A stretch of 50,817 nt of DNA from Bacillota bacterium (GTDB lineage: Bacteria; Bacillota; Clostridia; Oscillospirales; Acutalibacteraceae). The DNA is taken from assembly GCA_021769885.1 (NCBI GenBank), contig JAETSA010000017.1, forward strand, positions 1 to 50,817, given 5' to 3'. Positions 1 through 7,789 of this stretch are shown here, piece after piece (the first letter of the stretch is position 1; every line of letters begins with the position of its first letter). Made by a program: the position numbers and the translations under genes. The notes below the pieces were generated by a model that was not told the DNA's origin, did not search any database, and worked only from the letters and a program-made list of their open reading frames with translations.

Positions 1-416
1 TTCCGCAGGGCTTTTCACGGGCGGATGAGGGTGCGGGTGTCCAGTGGACACCTCTAAGCGAAGCTTAGAAGCACCGACCGAGCCGGCAGGCGAGAACGCC
101 GCCCCTACGGGGTTGCATTTCGCCGTCGATTTGTTCTGATTTCGCGGGCGATTCGTGAATCGCCCCTACGGTGTAGGGAACAACCTCTGTGTTGTTCCGC
201 AGGGCTTTTCACGGGCGGATGATAGCATCCGCCCCTACGGGGTTGCATTTCGCCGTCGATTTGTTCTGATTTCGCGGGCGATTCGTGAATCGCCCCTACG
301 CAGGTTTGCATACCGCCGTTGGGTTGTGCGAAATTCCCGGAACGCGTCTTCGGTCGTTTCCTACAGTGTGTAAAACAGCGCTCTCTACACGGGTTGCAAT
401 GCGCACCCCTACAGGG
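1..416. repeat. Intergenic block of CCCCTACGG palindromic repeats
   Basis: A gene-free stretch built from interchangeable short palindromes, each closing on CCCCTACGG. Bases 101-170 and 231-300 are an identical 70-bp direct repeat, and bases 1-28 recur at 195-222. One unit (about 23-110) holds nested stems around GTGTCCAGTGGACAC and AAGCGAAGCTT. Others are simple hairpins such as GGGCGATTCGTGAATCGCCC. Short open frames across this block are by-products of the repeats. The same cassettes recur in most other intergenic spaces of the window. Confidence 0.9.
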
Positions 417-433
417 TCGTGCGTGACGCTGTA

Positions 434-463
434 TTGACAAACGCAAAAACACAATGCTATACT
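434..463 (+). promoter_or_regulatory. Promoter of the retron
   Basis: TTGACA (434-439) and an extended -10 element TGCTATACT (455-463) are separated by 18 bases. An alternative TATAAT at 463-468 would give a 23-base spacer. Transcription is predicted to begin near 470, directly before the first arm of the msr-msd inverted repeat, as expected for a retron transcript. Confidence 0.8.
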
Positions 464-470
464 ATAATTA

Positions 471-676
471 GTTCCGCTCTTTGCAGTAGTGTACAGCTTG
501 AAGCATTGCTTTCAAGGAGGGCAGCGAGTCGCTGCTCTGTTCCCTTCCCACGGCGTTGATTTTTTCCTGCGGAAAAAATCGTGCCTGATAACGCTCCGAC
601 GAACTACCAATCACTACGTGATTTCAGGGTTCGCCTACGCTTTTACCAGGTCGTTTTGTACTGCAAAGAGCGGGGT
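471..676 (+). ncRNA. Retron msr-msd non-coding RNA
   Basis: The region has the layout of a retron RNA. A 15-base arm CCGCTCTTTGCAGTA (474-488, a1) is perfectly complementary to TACTGCAAAGAGCGG (659-673, a2). After a1 lies a possible branch guanosine in ACAGC (G496). Two msr-type hairpins follow, at 497-516 (CTTGAA/TTCAAG) and 518-538 (GGGCAGC/GCTGCTC). A 10-bp perfect hairpin GATTTTTTCC/GGAAAAAATC occupies 558-580, and a longer msd-like hairpin lies around 600-633 (CGAAC/GTTCG outer, AATCAC/GTGATT inner). The retron reverse transcriptase starts 24 bases after a2. By family knowledge, a1/a2 pairing primes msd cDNA linked 2'-5' to the branch G. The exact msr/msd border and the branch base are inferred. 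Confidence 0.87.
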
Positions 677-699
677 TTTATTTTTTGGAGTGGCTTTGT

Positions 700-1776
700 A
701 TGCAAATTCAAGGGGATACCGTTCGATTTTCGGAATGCGATATGGCGTTTGTACAAAAATTCGGCATCACGGCGGCGACGGAAATGGTTTTGGATTACAC
801 ATCGGTACAGCCCCTGCCGTTTTTATACGATACCTACCAAGCGGCGGATTTTCTGCGTATCGGCAGACGTAAGCTGTTCTATTATTGGAAAAATGCCGAC
901 ACAGAGTACCGCGCCGTTACCGTTCGTAAAAAGAACGGCGGTGTGCGCCGTCTCTTTGCACCAAGTGACGGACTGCGTGCACTGCAAACACGCATTCTGC
1001 GGCACATCCTGCAAAAACTGCCGCTTTCGAAGTACGCCACGGCATATGTGCCCGGCAGTACACTGTACGCGAATGCCGCACCTCACGTCGGCAAGCGGTA
1101 TCTTCTGAAATTGGATATTAAAGACTTTTTCGGCAGTATCCGCTTTGGGCAGGTATACAATGCGGCATTTAACACGCGGTATTTCCCGAAGCAAATCGGC
1201 GTACTGTTTACCGCGCTTTGCTGTCGGGAAGAGGTGCTCCCCCAAGGCGCGCCGACCTCGCCCGCGCTTTCGAATTTGGTGATGCGCAATTTTGATGACA
1301 ATCTCGGCAAGTGGTGCGCCGCGCACGGCATTGCATACACGCGCTACTGTGACGATATGACCTTTTCAGCGGATATACCGCTGTATGCAGTTTACCAAAA
1401 GGCAGAAGCGATGCTTCGTGAAATGGGGTTCGCTTTAAACGAGTGTAAAACCCGCTTCGTCACCAATGCCGTCCGTCAAAGCGTAACAGGGCTGACGGTC
1501 AACGAAAAAGTGTCGGTATCTGCCGATTACAAGCGAGAATTGCGGCAGGAAGTGTACTACGCCTTGAAATTCGGACTTTCGGACAGTATTGTGCACGCCG
1601 ACAGAACAGATTTTATGGAGGGCAAAACCCCGAACGCCGAGCAATATGCATTGCACTTACTCGGCAAGCTTCGTTTCGTACTGCAAATCGAACCGCAAAA
1701 CAAGTGGTTCCAAACGGCATACCAAAAATTAGCCGGGCGGCTAAAAACAGCTGCGGCGGATGCGAACGCCGTCTGA
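700..1776 (+). CDS. Retron-type reverse transcriptase
   Basis: A 358-aa reverse transcriptase that would copy the upstream msd RNA into multicopy single-stranded DNA. Visible motifs are NAxxH (N125-H129, the retron region X signature), LDIKDFF (138-144, with the first catalytic Asp), QGAPTSPALSN (182-192), YCDD (216-219, catalytic) and VTG (262-264, retron region Y). These point to a retron RT rather than a diversity-generating or group II intron RT, and there is no maturase or endonuclease extension. The ATG at 700 is preferred to an upstream in-frame TTG (685) because GGAG lies 9 bases before it. No toxin or effector gene follows: a terminator and a convergent ATPase gene come next. The first ~70 residues match no domain I recognise. 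Confidence 0.93.
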   Translation: MQIQGDTVRFSECDMAFVQKFGITAATEMVLDYTSVQPLPFLYDTYQAADFLRIGRRKLFYYWKNADTEYRAVTVRKKNGGVRRLFAPSDGLRALQTRILRHILQKLPLSKYATAYVPGSTLYANAAPHVGKRYLLKLDIKDFFGSIRFGQVYNAAFNTRYFPKQIGVLFTALCCREEVLPQGAPTSPALSNLVMRNFDDNLGKWCAAHGIAYTRYCDDMTFSADIPLYAVYQKAEAMLREMGFALNECKTRFVTNAVRQSVTGLTVNEKVSVSADYKRELRQEVYYALKFGLSDSIVHADRTDFMEGKTPNAEQYALHLLGKLRFVLQIEPQNKWFQTAYQKLAGRLKTAAADANAV

Positions 1777-1786
1777 CAAAAAGATA

Positions 1787-1823
1787 ACACCCCTGAACGG
1801 CTGATAACCGTTCAGGGGTGTTT
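1787..1823 (+). terminator. Terminator of the retron operon
   Basis: A perfect 14-bp stem ACACCCCTGAACGG / CCGTTCAGGGGTGT with a 7-base loop lies 10 bases after the RT stop codon and is followed by TTTGTG. It closes the retron as a two-component transcript (RNA plus RT). Confidence 0.85.
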
Positions 1824-1835
1824 GTGTGTCAAAAA

Positions 1836-1974
1836 AGCAAATCCATCTCCCCTTGTCAGGGGAGTGAGGCAAGACTGAGGGGGGGAGTCAGAAGCCTTAT
1901 TTATCAGGCTTTTCTCTCCCTCCGTCACGCGCCAAGCGCGTGCCACCTCCCTCGTCAGAGGGAGGAAAACGATT
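1836..1974. repeat. Family B palindromic repeat (CTCCCTCCGTCACG...GGAGG)
   Basis: The element has two parts: a hairpin around CTCCCCTTGTCAGGGGAG, then a second segment with GACTGAGGGGG, AAGCCTTATTTATCAGGCTT, CCCTCCGTCACGCGC and GCGCGTGCCACCTCCCTC, ending in GTCAGAGGGAGG. The second segment recurs in opposite orientation at the right edge of the window (50722-50817), and shorter forms lie at 39221-39270 and 40858-40925. It sits between two convergent genes and may act as a transcription stop. No coding content. Confidence 0.8.
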
Positions 1975-1981
1975 TATTTGC

Positions 1982-4651
1982 TCAGGATTTTTTCTGCTTG
2001 CGTTTTGCCGCCAGTCTTTGGAAAGCTTTTACGATTTCCACCAGCGGGATAATCGAAACGGCAAGTGCCATAGCCACTGCATATTCTTTCACATCAATGT
2101 GTTCAAAGCCGAACGCATCGTTTAAGCCGGGGATATAAATAACCGCGGTTGTCGTAACGAACGATGCAATCGTAGACAGTGCCAGGAACTTATTGTGACT
2201 GCCGTGCAGGGTCATAGAAATGACCGAGCCTTTTTGCGAACGCATATTCAGAGAGTGGAAGATTTCGCACATAGACATTGTAAGGAACGCCATCGTCATA
2301 CCGTCGGGGCTGTTGGTAATTGCCCATTCGCCCGCTTCCATAAAGTGACCGATGAAATATGCCGCAAGGGTCAAAAGCGTCACGAGCAAGCCCTGATAGG
2401 CAATGTCGAATCCAACGCCGCCTGCGAAAATGCCGTCTTTCGAATTTCTGGGCGGACGGCGCATAATGTCCTTTTCGCCCTTTTCCATACTCAGTGCCAA
2501 CGCGGGGAAGCTGTCTGTCACGAGGTTAATCCATAAAAGGTGTACAGGCTCCAAAATGGTGAAGCCGAGCAGGCTTGCCGCGAAGATGGAAAGCACTTCG
2601 CTTAAGTTGGAAGCCAACAGGAACTGAATAGATTTGCGGATGTTGTCGTAAATGCGGCGGCCTTCTTCGACTGCCGTAACAATGGTCGCAAAGTTATCAT
2701 CTGCAAGCACCATATCCGCGACATTCTTTGTCACGTCCGTACCCGTGATGCCCATACCGACGCCGATGTCCGCGCTCTTAATGGACGGTGCATCGTTTAC
2801 GCCGTCGCCCGTCATTGCGGTAATCATCCCGCGCGAACGCCACGCATTGACGATGCGCACCTTGTGCTCGGGCTGTACGCGTGCATACACGGAATACTGT
2901 GTGACCTTTTCTTTAAAGTCCTCATCGGAAATTTCATTCAGCTCTGCGCCTGTAATCGCTTCGGAGGCATCGTGAATAATGCCCAACTCCATCGCGATGG
3001 CAACAGCGGTATCCTTATGGTCGCCCGTAATCATAATCGGACGGATGCCCGAGGTGCGGCACTCTTCAATCGCCGCCTTGACTTCGGGGCGGACAGGATC
3101 AATCATACCGACCAGCCCCAGGAACACAAGGTCGTGCTCCAGCGCTTCGGGACTTTGGTCTTCAGGCACAGCTGTCAGCGTTTTATAACTGCACGCAAGC
3201 ACGCGCAGTGCGCGGTCGGCATACGCCTTGTTTTGTGCGAGAATCGCGGCACGGTCAGTATCCGTCAAGTCCACGGACTTGCCGTTTTTCAGAATCTTGG
3301 TGCAGTTTTTGAGAATCTCATCGGGTGCGCCCTTTGTAAACTGCACAATACCCGCTTCGGTTTCGTGCAGGGTGGACATCATTTTGCGCATCGAATCGAA
3401 CGGTGCTTCACCCACGCGCGGCGCGGTTTTCAGCATTTCGTTTTTGTTGAGGTTCAGCGTCAACGCATAGGCAACCAACGCCGCCTCGGTAGGCTCGCCG
3501 ACCAAATTGCCTGTACTGTCAATATTGACGTCCGTGCAAAGCGCCAATCCGCGTGCCAGCAGATTTTCGTCGTCGCCGTAGTGCTCCACGACCGTCATTT
3601 TATTTTGGGTAAGCGTACCGGTTTTGTCCGAGCAGATAATCTGCGCACAGCCCAAGGTTTCCACCGCGGTCAGCTTGCGGATAATCGCATTTTTCTTCGA
3701 CATATTCGTCACGCCGATGGAAAGCACGACCGTCACCACTGCCGCAAGCCCCTCGGGAATTGCCGCAACCGCCAAAGAAACCGCGAGCATAAAGGTGCTC
3801 AGCAAAAATTCAAAGTTGATGGGCAAATCGTTGAGATACTGTCTGCCGATGCCGAACAGGAACATAAATGCGCAAATGCCCAGCACCAAAAAGCTCAGGA
3901 TTTTGGACAGCTGTGCAAGCTTCTTTTGAAGCGGGGTCTGCCCGTCCTCAGCGGCGGCAAGCGCACCTGCAATCTTGCCCATTTCGGTATCCATACCGAT
4001 AGCGGTTACCACGGCGCGGCCGCGGCCGTAAACGACCGAGGAGCCCATATACATCATATTTTTGCGGTCGCCTAAGGGCACATCCTTTTGATTGCCGAGG
4101 CCTATTGCGTCAATCATTTTGTTGACGGGAACGGATTCGCCTGTCAGCGCCGCTTCTTCAATCTTTAAGCTTGCGGATTCAATAATGCGCGCATCTGCGG
4201 GAACCGCGTCGCCCGCCTCCAACAGAATCACATCGCCTATAGTGAGCTGTGCGCTGGGAATCTCCACGACGTCGCCGTCGCGCAGAACCTTGGACGTTGC
4301 CGCCGCCATCTCCTGCAAGGCTTCGATTGCTTTTTCCGCCTTGCTCTCCTGATACACACCGAGTATCGCATTGATGATGACCACAGCCAAAATGATGAAA
4401 ACATCTGTCGGTGGATCCTGGTTCACCACGGAGGTGACTGCGGAAATGACCGCCGCGACAATCAAAATAATGATCATCGGGTCGGTGAACTGCTCTAGGA
4501 AACGGCGTATAAGCGATTTCTTTTTGCCCTCCTGCAGCTTGTTTTCACCGTGCTCTGCGAGCCGTTTTTCTGCTTCGGCGGTAGTTAAACCCGCCGCAGA
4601 GCTTTTCACGGACGAAAAGACTTCTTCTGTGTTTTGCAAATACTCTTGCAT
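1982..4651 (-). CDS. Type IIA P-type cation ATPase, probably Mn2+/Ca2+ exporter
   Basis: An 889-aa membrane pump of the SERCA/PMR1-like class, which couples ATP hydrolysis to cation export. The order is complete: cation ATPase N-terminal domain (1-70), actuator LTGES (169-173), IPEGL in TM4 (298-302), phosphorylation motif DKTGTLT (Asp342), ATP-binding domain, MTGDGVNDAP hinge, then C-terminal membrane helices with NLVTD in TM6. PEGL and NLVTD are the cation-site residues typical of Ca2+/Mn2+ pumps. The upstream yybP-ykoY aptamer argues that Mn2+ is the physiological substrate or at least the signal. The start follows AAAGGAGG. The gene is convergent with the retron and not in an operon with its neighbours. 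Confidence 0.95.
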   Translation of the reverse strand: MQEYLQNTEEVFSSVKSSAAGLTTAEAEKRLAEHGENKLQEGKKKSLIRRFLEQFTDPMIIILIVAAVISAVTSVVNQDPPTDVFIILAVVIINAILGVYQESKAEKAIEALQEMAAATSKVLRDGDVVEIPSAQLTIGDVILLEAGDAVPADARIIESASLKIEEAALTGESVPVNKMIDAIGLGNQKDVPLGDRKNMMYMGSSVVYGRGRAVVTAIGMDTEMGKIAGALAAAEDGQTPLQKKLAQLSKILSFLVLGICAFMFLFGIGRQYLNDLPINFEFLLSTFMLAVSLAVAAIPEGLAAVVTVVLSIGVTNMSKKNAIIRKLTAVETLGCAQIICSDKTGTLTQNKMTVVEHYGDDENLLARGLALCTDVNIDSTGNLVGEPTEAALVAYALTLNLNKNEMLKTAPRVGEAPFDSMRKMMSTLHETEAGIVQFTKGAPDEILKNCTKILKNGKSVDLTDTDRAAILAQNKAYADRALRVLACSYKTLTAVPEDQSPEALEHDLVFLGLVGMIDPVRPEVKAAIEECRTSGIRPIMITGDHKDTAVAIAMELGIIHDASEAITGAELNEISDEDFKEKVTQYSVYARVQPEHKVRIVNAWRSRGMITAMTGDGVNDAPSIKSADIGVGMGITGTDVTKNVADMVLADDNFATIVTAVEEGRRIYDNIRKSIQFLLASNLSEVLSIFAASLLGFTILEPVHLLWINLVTDSFPALALSMEKGEKDIMRRPPRNSKDGIFAGGVGFDIAYQGLLVTLLTLAAYFIGHFMEAGEWAITNSPDGMTMAFLTMSMCEIFHSLNMRSQKGSVISMTLHGSHNKFLALSTIASFVTTTAVIYIPGLNDAFGFEHIDVKEYAVAMALAVSIIPLVEIVKAFQRLAAKRKQKKS

Positions 4652-4703
4652 CGTTTTGCCTCCTTTATAAGTTCGAGTGAAAGCAAGGTCTGTTATTCAC
4701 TCT

Positions 4704-4769
4704 ATACCTTGCAATACCTAAAAATTTATAATTAGATACAAATATTTTTAGAGGTATTACAAGGTATAC
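4704..4769 (-). promoter_or_regulatory. AT-rich long inverted repeat in the ATPase leader
   Basis: TATACCTTGCAATACCT (4704-4720) pairs with AGGTATTACAAGGTATA (4753-4769) over 17 bp with one G-U. The stem continues inward with AAAAAT/ATTTTT around an AT-rich loop. It lies between the riboswitch terminator and the ATPase start codon. It could be a second RNA hairpin in the 5' leader, an operator for a dimeric repressor, or a small inserted element. The sequence does not decide between these. Confidence 0.6.
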
Positions 4770-4771
4770 TA

Positions 4772-4812
4772 AAAAAGACCTCGCGGCAGAACGGATTCTG
4801 CCGAAGGTCTTG
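4772..4812 (-). terminator. Riboswitch expression-platform terminator
   Basis: On the minus strand AAGACCTTCGGCAGAA pairs with TTCTGCCGCGAGGTCTT and is followed by a run of Ts. The left arm includes the 3' half of aptamer helix P1 (GACCTTC), so forming P1 (metal bound) and forming the terminator are mutually exclusive. That predicts an ON switch: metal raises expression of the pump. Confidence 0.85.
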
Positions 4813-4888
4813 CTACCGAAATTCGGCCCGATGACCAGCCGCGTTGCGACATGATGTTGACCAACGGGTAAAAGCTACTCCCCTTCGC
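4804..4888 (-). ncRNA. yybP-ykoY manganese riboswitch aptamer
   Basis: Read on the minus strand, the RNA begins GAAGGGGAGTAGC and ends GTAGCAAGACCTTC. These are the two conserved internal-loop strands and the P1 helix of the yybP-ykoY family; the Lactococcus yoaB aptamer begins AAAGGGGAGUAGC and ends AGCAAGACCUUU. Between them lie a long arm and a short hairpin CCGAAATTCGG. Members of this family bind Mn2+ and control Mn2+ exporters. Its position, 24-30 bases after a predicted transcription start and directly before a P-type ATPase, fits that role. Confidence 0.92.
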
Positions 4889-4926
4889 GGTGACACCACC
4901 GAGGAAAATTTTTCTTGTTGCTATTA

Positions 4927-4955
4927 GCATAGCACAATAATCAACACTTGTCAAG
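4927..4955 (-). promoter_or_regulatory. Promoter of the riboswitch-ATPase transcript
   Basis: On the minus strand, TTGACA (4955-4950) and TATGCT (4932-4927) are 17 bases apart. Transcription should start near 4920, giving a leader of about 270 nt that carries the riboswitch. The -35 box overlaps the last codons of the upstream gene. Confidence 0.8.
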
Positions 4956-6132
4956 CATCTTTTTCGGGAATCCATATATAATTTTGTATGCCCGCATTTT
5001 CCAAAAATACTATATCCTCTTTCGAATAAATCAACGGAATCACTGATTTTGTACGGTAATTTTCCGAAAGCTTTTCGGAAATCTGCGCCGCTGTCCCCGA
5101 GATAAGCTGTTCCGACGGCAGGTCAGCGGTATAGGTAATCGTGCCGAGTGTCGCACCCTGTGAAAGGGCGGTTCGGTCGTAATCCACAGCGGCAAAGGCC
5201 GCGGCACTGTCAAAAATACCGCCGCCGAAGCGTGCCGAGTCGCCGTATAAAGCGGCAGGCAGGGGCATAGAAACCGTCAGCGGTACGTCACCCGCAACCA
5301 ATTCCGCCTGCTCAATAAAATCTTGTAATACGGCGTTGCGGCTATAAAGGCTTTCCGCTTCGCCGGGGAAAAATGCGCGGTCCGTGTAGCGTCCTGTCGG
5401 GAAGGAAACACTGCATAGCAAAATGTTATCCGCGCCGAAGTCGACAGCCTCCCGAATCACCTGCAAAAGATAGCCCTGCGCAATTTGGGCATACGGATTG
5501 AGCCACGGCTCGCCGCCGTTGCGTGCGCTTTCATCGAGCCAAACCGTCACGCCGTCTGCTTCTGTAACCGCCGCATTCGGCAGCATCGCCGCCGCAACCG
5601 GGTCTTGAAAGCAATAGATTCTTGCAATAATCTTGTATCCGCTCGCCTTCAGACGCTGTACAGTTTCTGCCGCGCCCGAAACCGTGTGCGCCGTCGCACC
5701 GATTTCTGCGGAAGTACCGCCCTCTGCCGCGGTGCAGAGCATACCGTCAGCATTTTTGAAATCCAGCATCACCGCGCTCGCGTCACTTTCGGCAAGTGTA
5801 TTTTGAAACAGGTCAAATGCGATACCGCCCGCAAGCTCATCGGCTGTGATGTATACCGCTTTCCACTGCCCGTCCTCTGCCGAAACATTCGTAGTGCCGT
5901 GGGAAAGCGGCCGCCCGGACAGCATAAAAATGACCGACGCGCTCAAAAATACCACCACAAACGCCACGGCCAAAAAGATGGCATAAGCGACCGTGTTGCC
6001 GCGTTCCTTTTTGCGGCGGGTGCGGCTTTCGCCGATGGCATAAGCTGTGCCTGTGCGCCGCCCCGGGTAATTTTTTGAAAACGGATAATAGCTCTTTTTA
6101 CGGGGCTTTAGATTTTTATTGTTCTCGAACAT
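4951..6132 (-). CDS. Membrane-anchored glycosidase-like protein (DUF4015 type)
   Basis: A 393-aa protein with a basic N-terminus (about 45 residues), one membrane helix (about 48-72) and an extracytoplasmic domain. That domain resembles the putative glycoside hydrolase family DUF4015: it opens with KAVYITADELAGG, continues AVMLDFKNADG and IIARIYCFQDP, then WLNPYAQIAQGY and ILLCSVSFPTGR. This is a TIM-barrel-like pattern of beta strands ending in acidic residues. It is the last gene of the Rnf-like operon, 5 bases after the A-like subunit. The substrate is unknown; a role in cell-wall or surface glycan processing is only an inference. GGAG lies 10 bases before the ATG. Confidence 0.7.
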   Translation of the reverse strand: MFENNKNLKPRKKSYYPFSKNYPGRRTGTAYAIGESRTRRKKERGNTVAYAIFLAVAFVVVFLSASVIFMLSGRPLSHGTTNVSAEDGQWKAVYITADELAGGIAFDLFQNTLAESDASAVMLDFKNADGMLCTAAEGGTSAEIGATAHTVSGAAETVQRLKASGYKIIARIYCFQDPVAAAMLPNAAVTEADGVTVWLDESARNGGEPWLNPYAQIAQGYLLQVIREAVDFGADNILLCSVSFPTGRYTDRAFFPGEAESLYSRNAVLQDFIEQAELVAGDVPLTVSMPLPAALYGDSARFGGGIFDSAAAFAAVDYDRTALSQGATLGTITYTADLPSEQLISGTAAQISEKLSENYRTKSVIPLIYSKEDIVFLENAGIQNYIWIPEKDA

Positions 6133-6137
6133 TTTTG

Positions 6138-6731
6138 CTACACTCCAAGCCCTCTGCCCGTAAGACCCGCAAACGCAAGTGACAGAATCGCCGCATAAAT
6201 GAATACGGCGGGCGTGCCTTTGAATGCGGCGGGAATATTTTCATTTTTGTCAATTGCGCGCAAGCCGAAGTTCAAGAGCAGAACTGCGATGATAAAGGCA
6301 AGTGCCGCACCGACCGAGGCGCCGATTGCCTCATATATGCTGAATGCCGCGCGGTAGTTGATGAACGGCACGGCAAGCACCAGCGTATTAAACGCCGCAA
6401 TACCGAGCCGCCGCACCGTGCGGGGCTTTGCTTTGAAAACAACCGTGACGAAAAACAGCGTCACGAAATACATTCCTACCAGCACACCGACAAAAATCAG
6501 GGCGTGCCAAAATACATTCAGCGCGCGGACGGCGGCGATGCGCTCCAAAAAGACGCAAATTAAGGAAACAGAAACCGACAGCCATACAATGAAACAGCTC
6601 AAAGGATACAGCTGTTTGGGCTTTGCCGCCATACGCACCGCCTCGGATGCGCCGTAGCCGCCTGAAAAAATCAGATTTTGAAACAGACAGGCAAATATTG
6701 CCGCCGAGAACACACTGCCGAGAATACTCAT
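6138..6731 (-). CDS. RnfA/NqrE-like membrane protein lacking Fe-S cysteines
   Basis: A 197-aa protein with six predicted membrane helices. It aligns with RnfA/RsxA at both ends: QNLIFSGGYGAS corresponds to the NNFVL...GLCPF segment, and the C-terminal PAAFKGTPA and LSLAFAGLTG match PAPFRGNAI and MSLAFMGFSG. The two half-membrane cysteines that ligate the [2Fe-2S] centre in Rnf/Nqr are replaced, by Ser29 and by Ala120 in GIAAFNTLVLA. The start overlaps the E-like gene as ATGA. The family role is electron transfer through the membrane; with these ligands gone the known redox role is unlikely. Homology is clear for the C-terminal half and weaker elsewhere. Confidence 0.75.
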   Translation of the reverse strand: MSILGSVFSAAIFACLFQNLIFSGGYGASEAVRMAAKPKQLYPLSCFIVWLSVSVSLICVFLERIAAVRALNVFWHALIFVGVLVGMYFVTLFFVTVVFKAKPRTVRRLGIAAFNTLVLAVPFINYRAAFSIYEAIGASVGAALAFIIAVLLLNFGLRAIDKNENIPAAFKGTPAVFIYAAILSLAFAGLTGRGLGV

Positions 6732-7789
6732 ATGTCTGCCTCCTCTTCGCCGCTTGCGTTCTCTGCCGCAGGTGCTTCTGCGGCGGATTCGGATTCAGCT
6801 GTCTGCGCGGCAGGTGCTTGTGTCTGCGGCGTGTCTTCCACAGCTTCCGCTTGTTTTTTCTTATACATTTCCAATTCCGACAGCATTTCATCAAAATCCA
6901 ACAAATAATCACTGCGCATTTCACGTGCGGAACGCGTAGGAGCGGCTTTTTCCGCCACACTCTCTGCTTCTGCCGATGCGTCATCCGCCTTCGGCACTGC
7001 ACGTTTTTGGGCAGAAGATTTTTTCGGTTTTTCCTTTTTGCACAAGGGGAACTGCACCGACGGTGCAGTGTCCGTCTGCGCTTCCTCGGCATACGGGTCG
7101 AAATCCTCACGGAACAGCGACTGAATACTGCCGATATGCGACTGCGAAATTTCCCGCATATCAAATGATGCTTCGGGATGCTCGTCGGGATATTTTTTGT
7201 GAATATGCGCGTTCACAGCCGCGGCAAAAAATCCGAGCAGTAAAAATCCGCCGAACGGCAAAAGCAATCCCTGCAAGCGCACGGGAATATGCAGAGAAAC
7301 GGAATAAATCGTGCCGCTGCCGAGAATCTCCCGCAAAGCACCTACCACAAGGGAAACAAAGGCGTAGCCTGCACCCGCAGAAACGGCGTCCACAAGCGTT
7401 TCACGCAGGGTATGCTTCACGGCAAAGCGCTCACAGTGGAGCGCAATCAGCGAATTGACCGCCAAAAGCGGCAAAAAGATGCCTGCATTGTTGGCTTCGT
7501 TGGGGGTGAAATGCTCAAAGAACATAAAGCACGGAATGTTGACAAGTACCCCCAGCACCGCGTAAATCGGCATACGGAAACGGCTCTTTAAACGCCGAAG
7601 CAAAAGGCAGGCAAACACTTCCGTCACCAACAGCTCCAAAGCGGAGACCGTCGCCAGAATAATAGCGGACTTGACTGACGTCGCCATAGCGACCACGGAA
7701 GCCACGCCGACCGCTTCAAACAAAACGGGATTTTTCACAACCGCACTGTTGCGGATACTCTCCCAAAGGGGTGTTTTGGGTTCAGCCAT
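6728..7789 (-). CDS. RnfE/NqrD-like membrane protein with acidic C-terminal tail
   Basis: A 353-aa protein. Residues 1-200 match RnfE/RsxE: KNPVLFEAVGVAS aligns with the conserved GLCP segment, GIFLPLLAVNSLIA with GIFIPLIVTNCIVV, and REILGSGT with REIIGNGT. Both cluster cysteines are changed (Ala30 and Ser113). Residues about 205-353 form a long low-complexity tail rich in Ala, Glu, Lys and Ser, with no membrane helix, absent from canonical RnfE (about 230 aa). The ATG at 7789 is preferred because GGAGG sits 8 bases upstream and the codon overlaps the previous stop (ATGGCTGA). The tail may be a cytoplasmic docking region; this is inference. Confidence 0.82.
   Translation of the reverse strand: MAEPKTPLWESIRNSAVVKNPVLFEAVGVASVVAMATSVKSAIILATVSALELLVTEVFACLLLRRLKSRFRMPIYAVLGVLVNIPCFMFFEHFTPNEANNAGIFLPLLAVNSLIALHCERFAVKHTLRETLVDAVSAGAGYAFVSLVVGALREILGSGTIYSVSLHIPVRLQGLLLPFGGFLLLGFFAAAVNAHIHKKYPDEHPEASFDMREISQSHIGSIQSLFREDFDPYAEEAQTDTAPSVQFPLCKKEKPKKSSAQKRAVPKADDASAEAESVAEKAAPTRSAREMRSDYLLDFDEMLSELEMYKKKQAEAVEDTPQTQAPAAQTAESESAAEAPAAENASGEEEADI

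Noticed and set aside
471-1108. Open frames overlapping the msr-msd region and the start of the RT gene
   Set aside because: They lie in the structured RNA or out of frame with the RT, lack ribosome sites, and encode no recognisable sequence.
700-1776. RT as a diversity-generating retroelement or group II intron maturase
   Set aside because: No template/variable repeat pair, no domain V-like RNA, no maturase or endonuclease domain. NAxxH and VTG are retron marks.
2864-4075. Long plus-strand open frame of about 400 codons opposite the ATPase gene
   Set aside because: Rich in His/Arg/Cys with no domain, no ribosome site, and antisense to a complete P-type ATPase.
4769-4975. Short minus-strand open frame over the riboswitch
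   Set aside because: It translates the aptamer and terminator; the RNA structure explains the sequence better.
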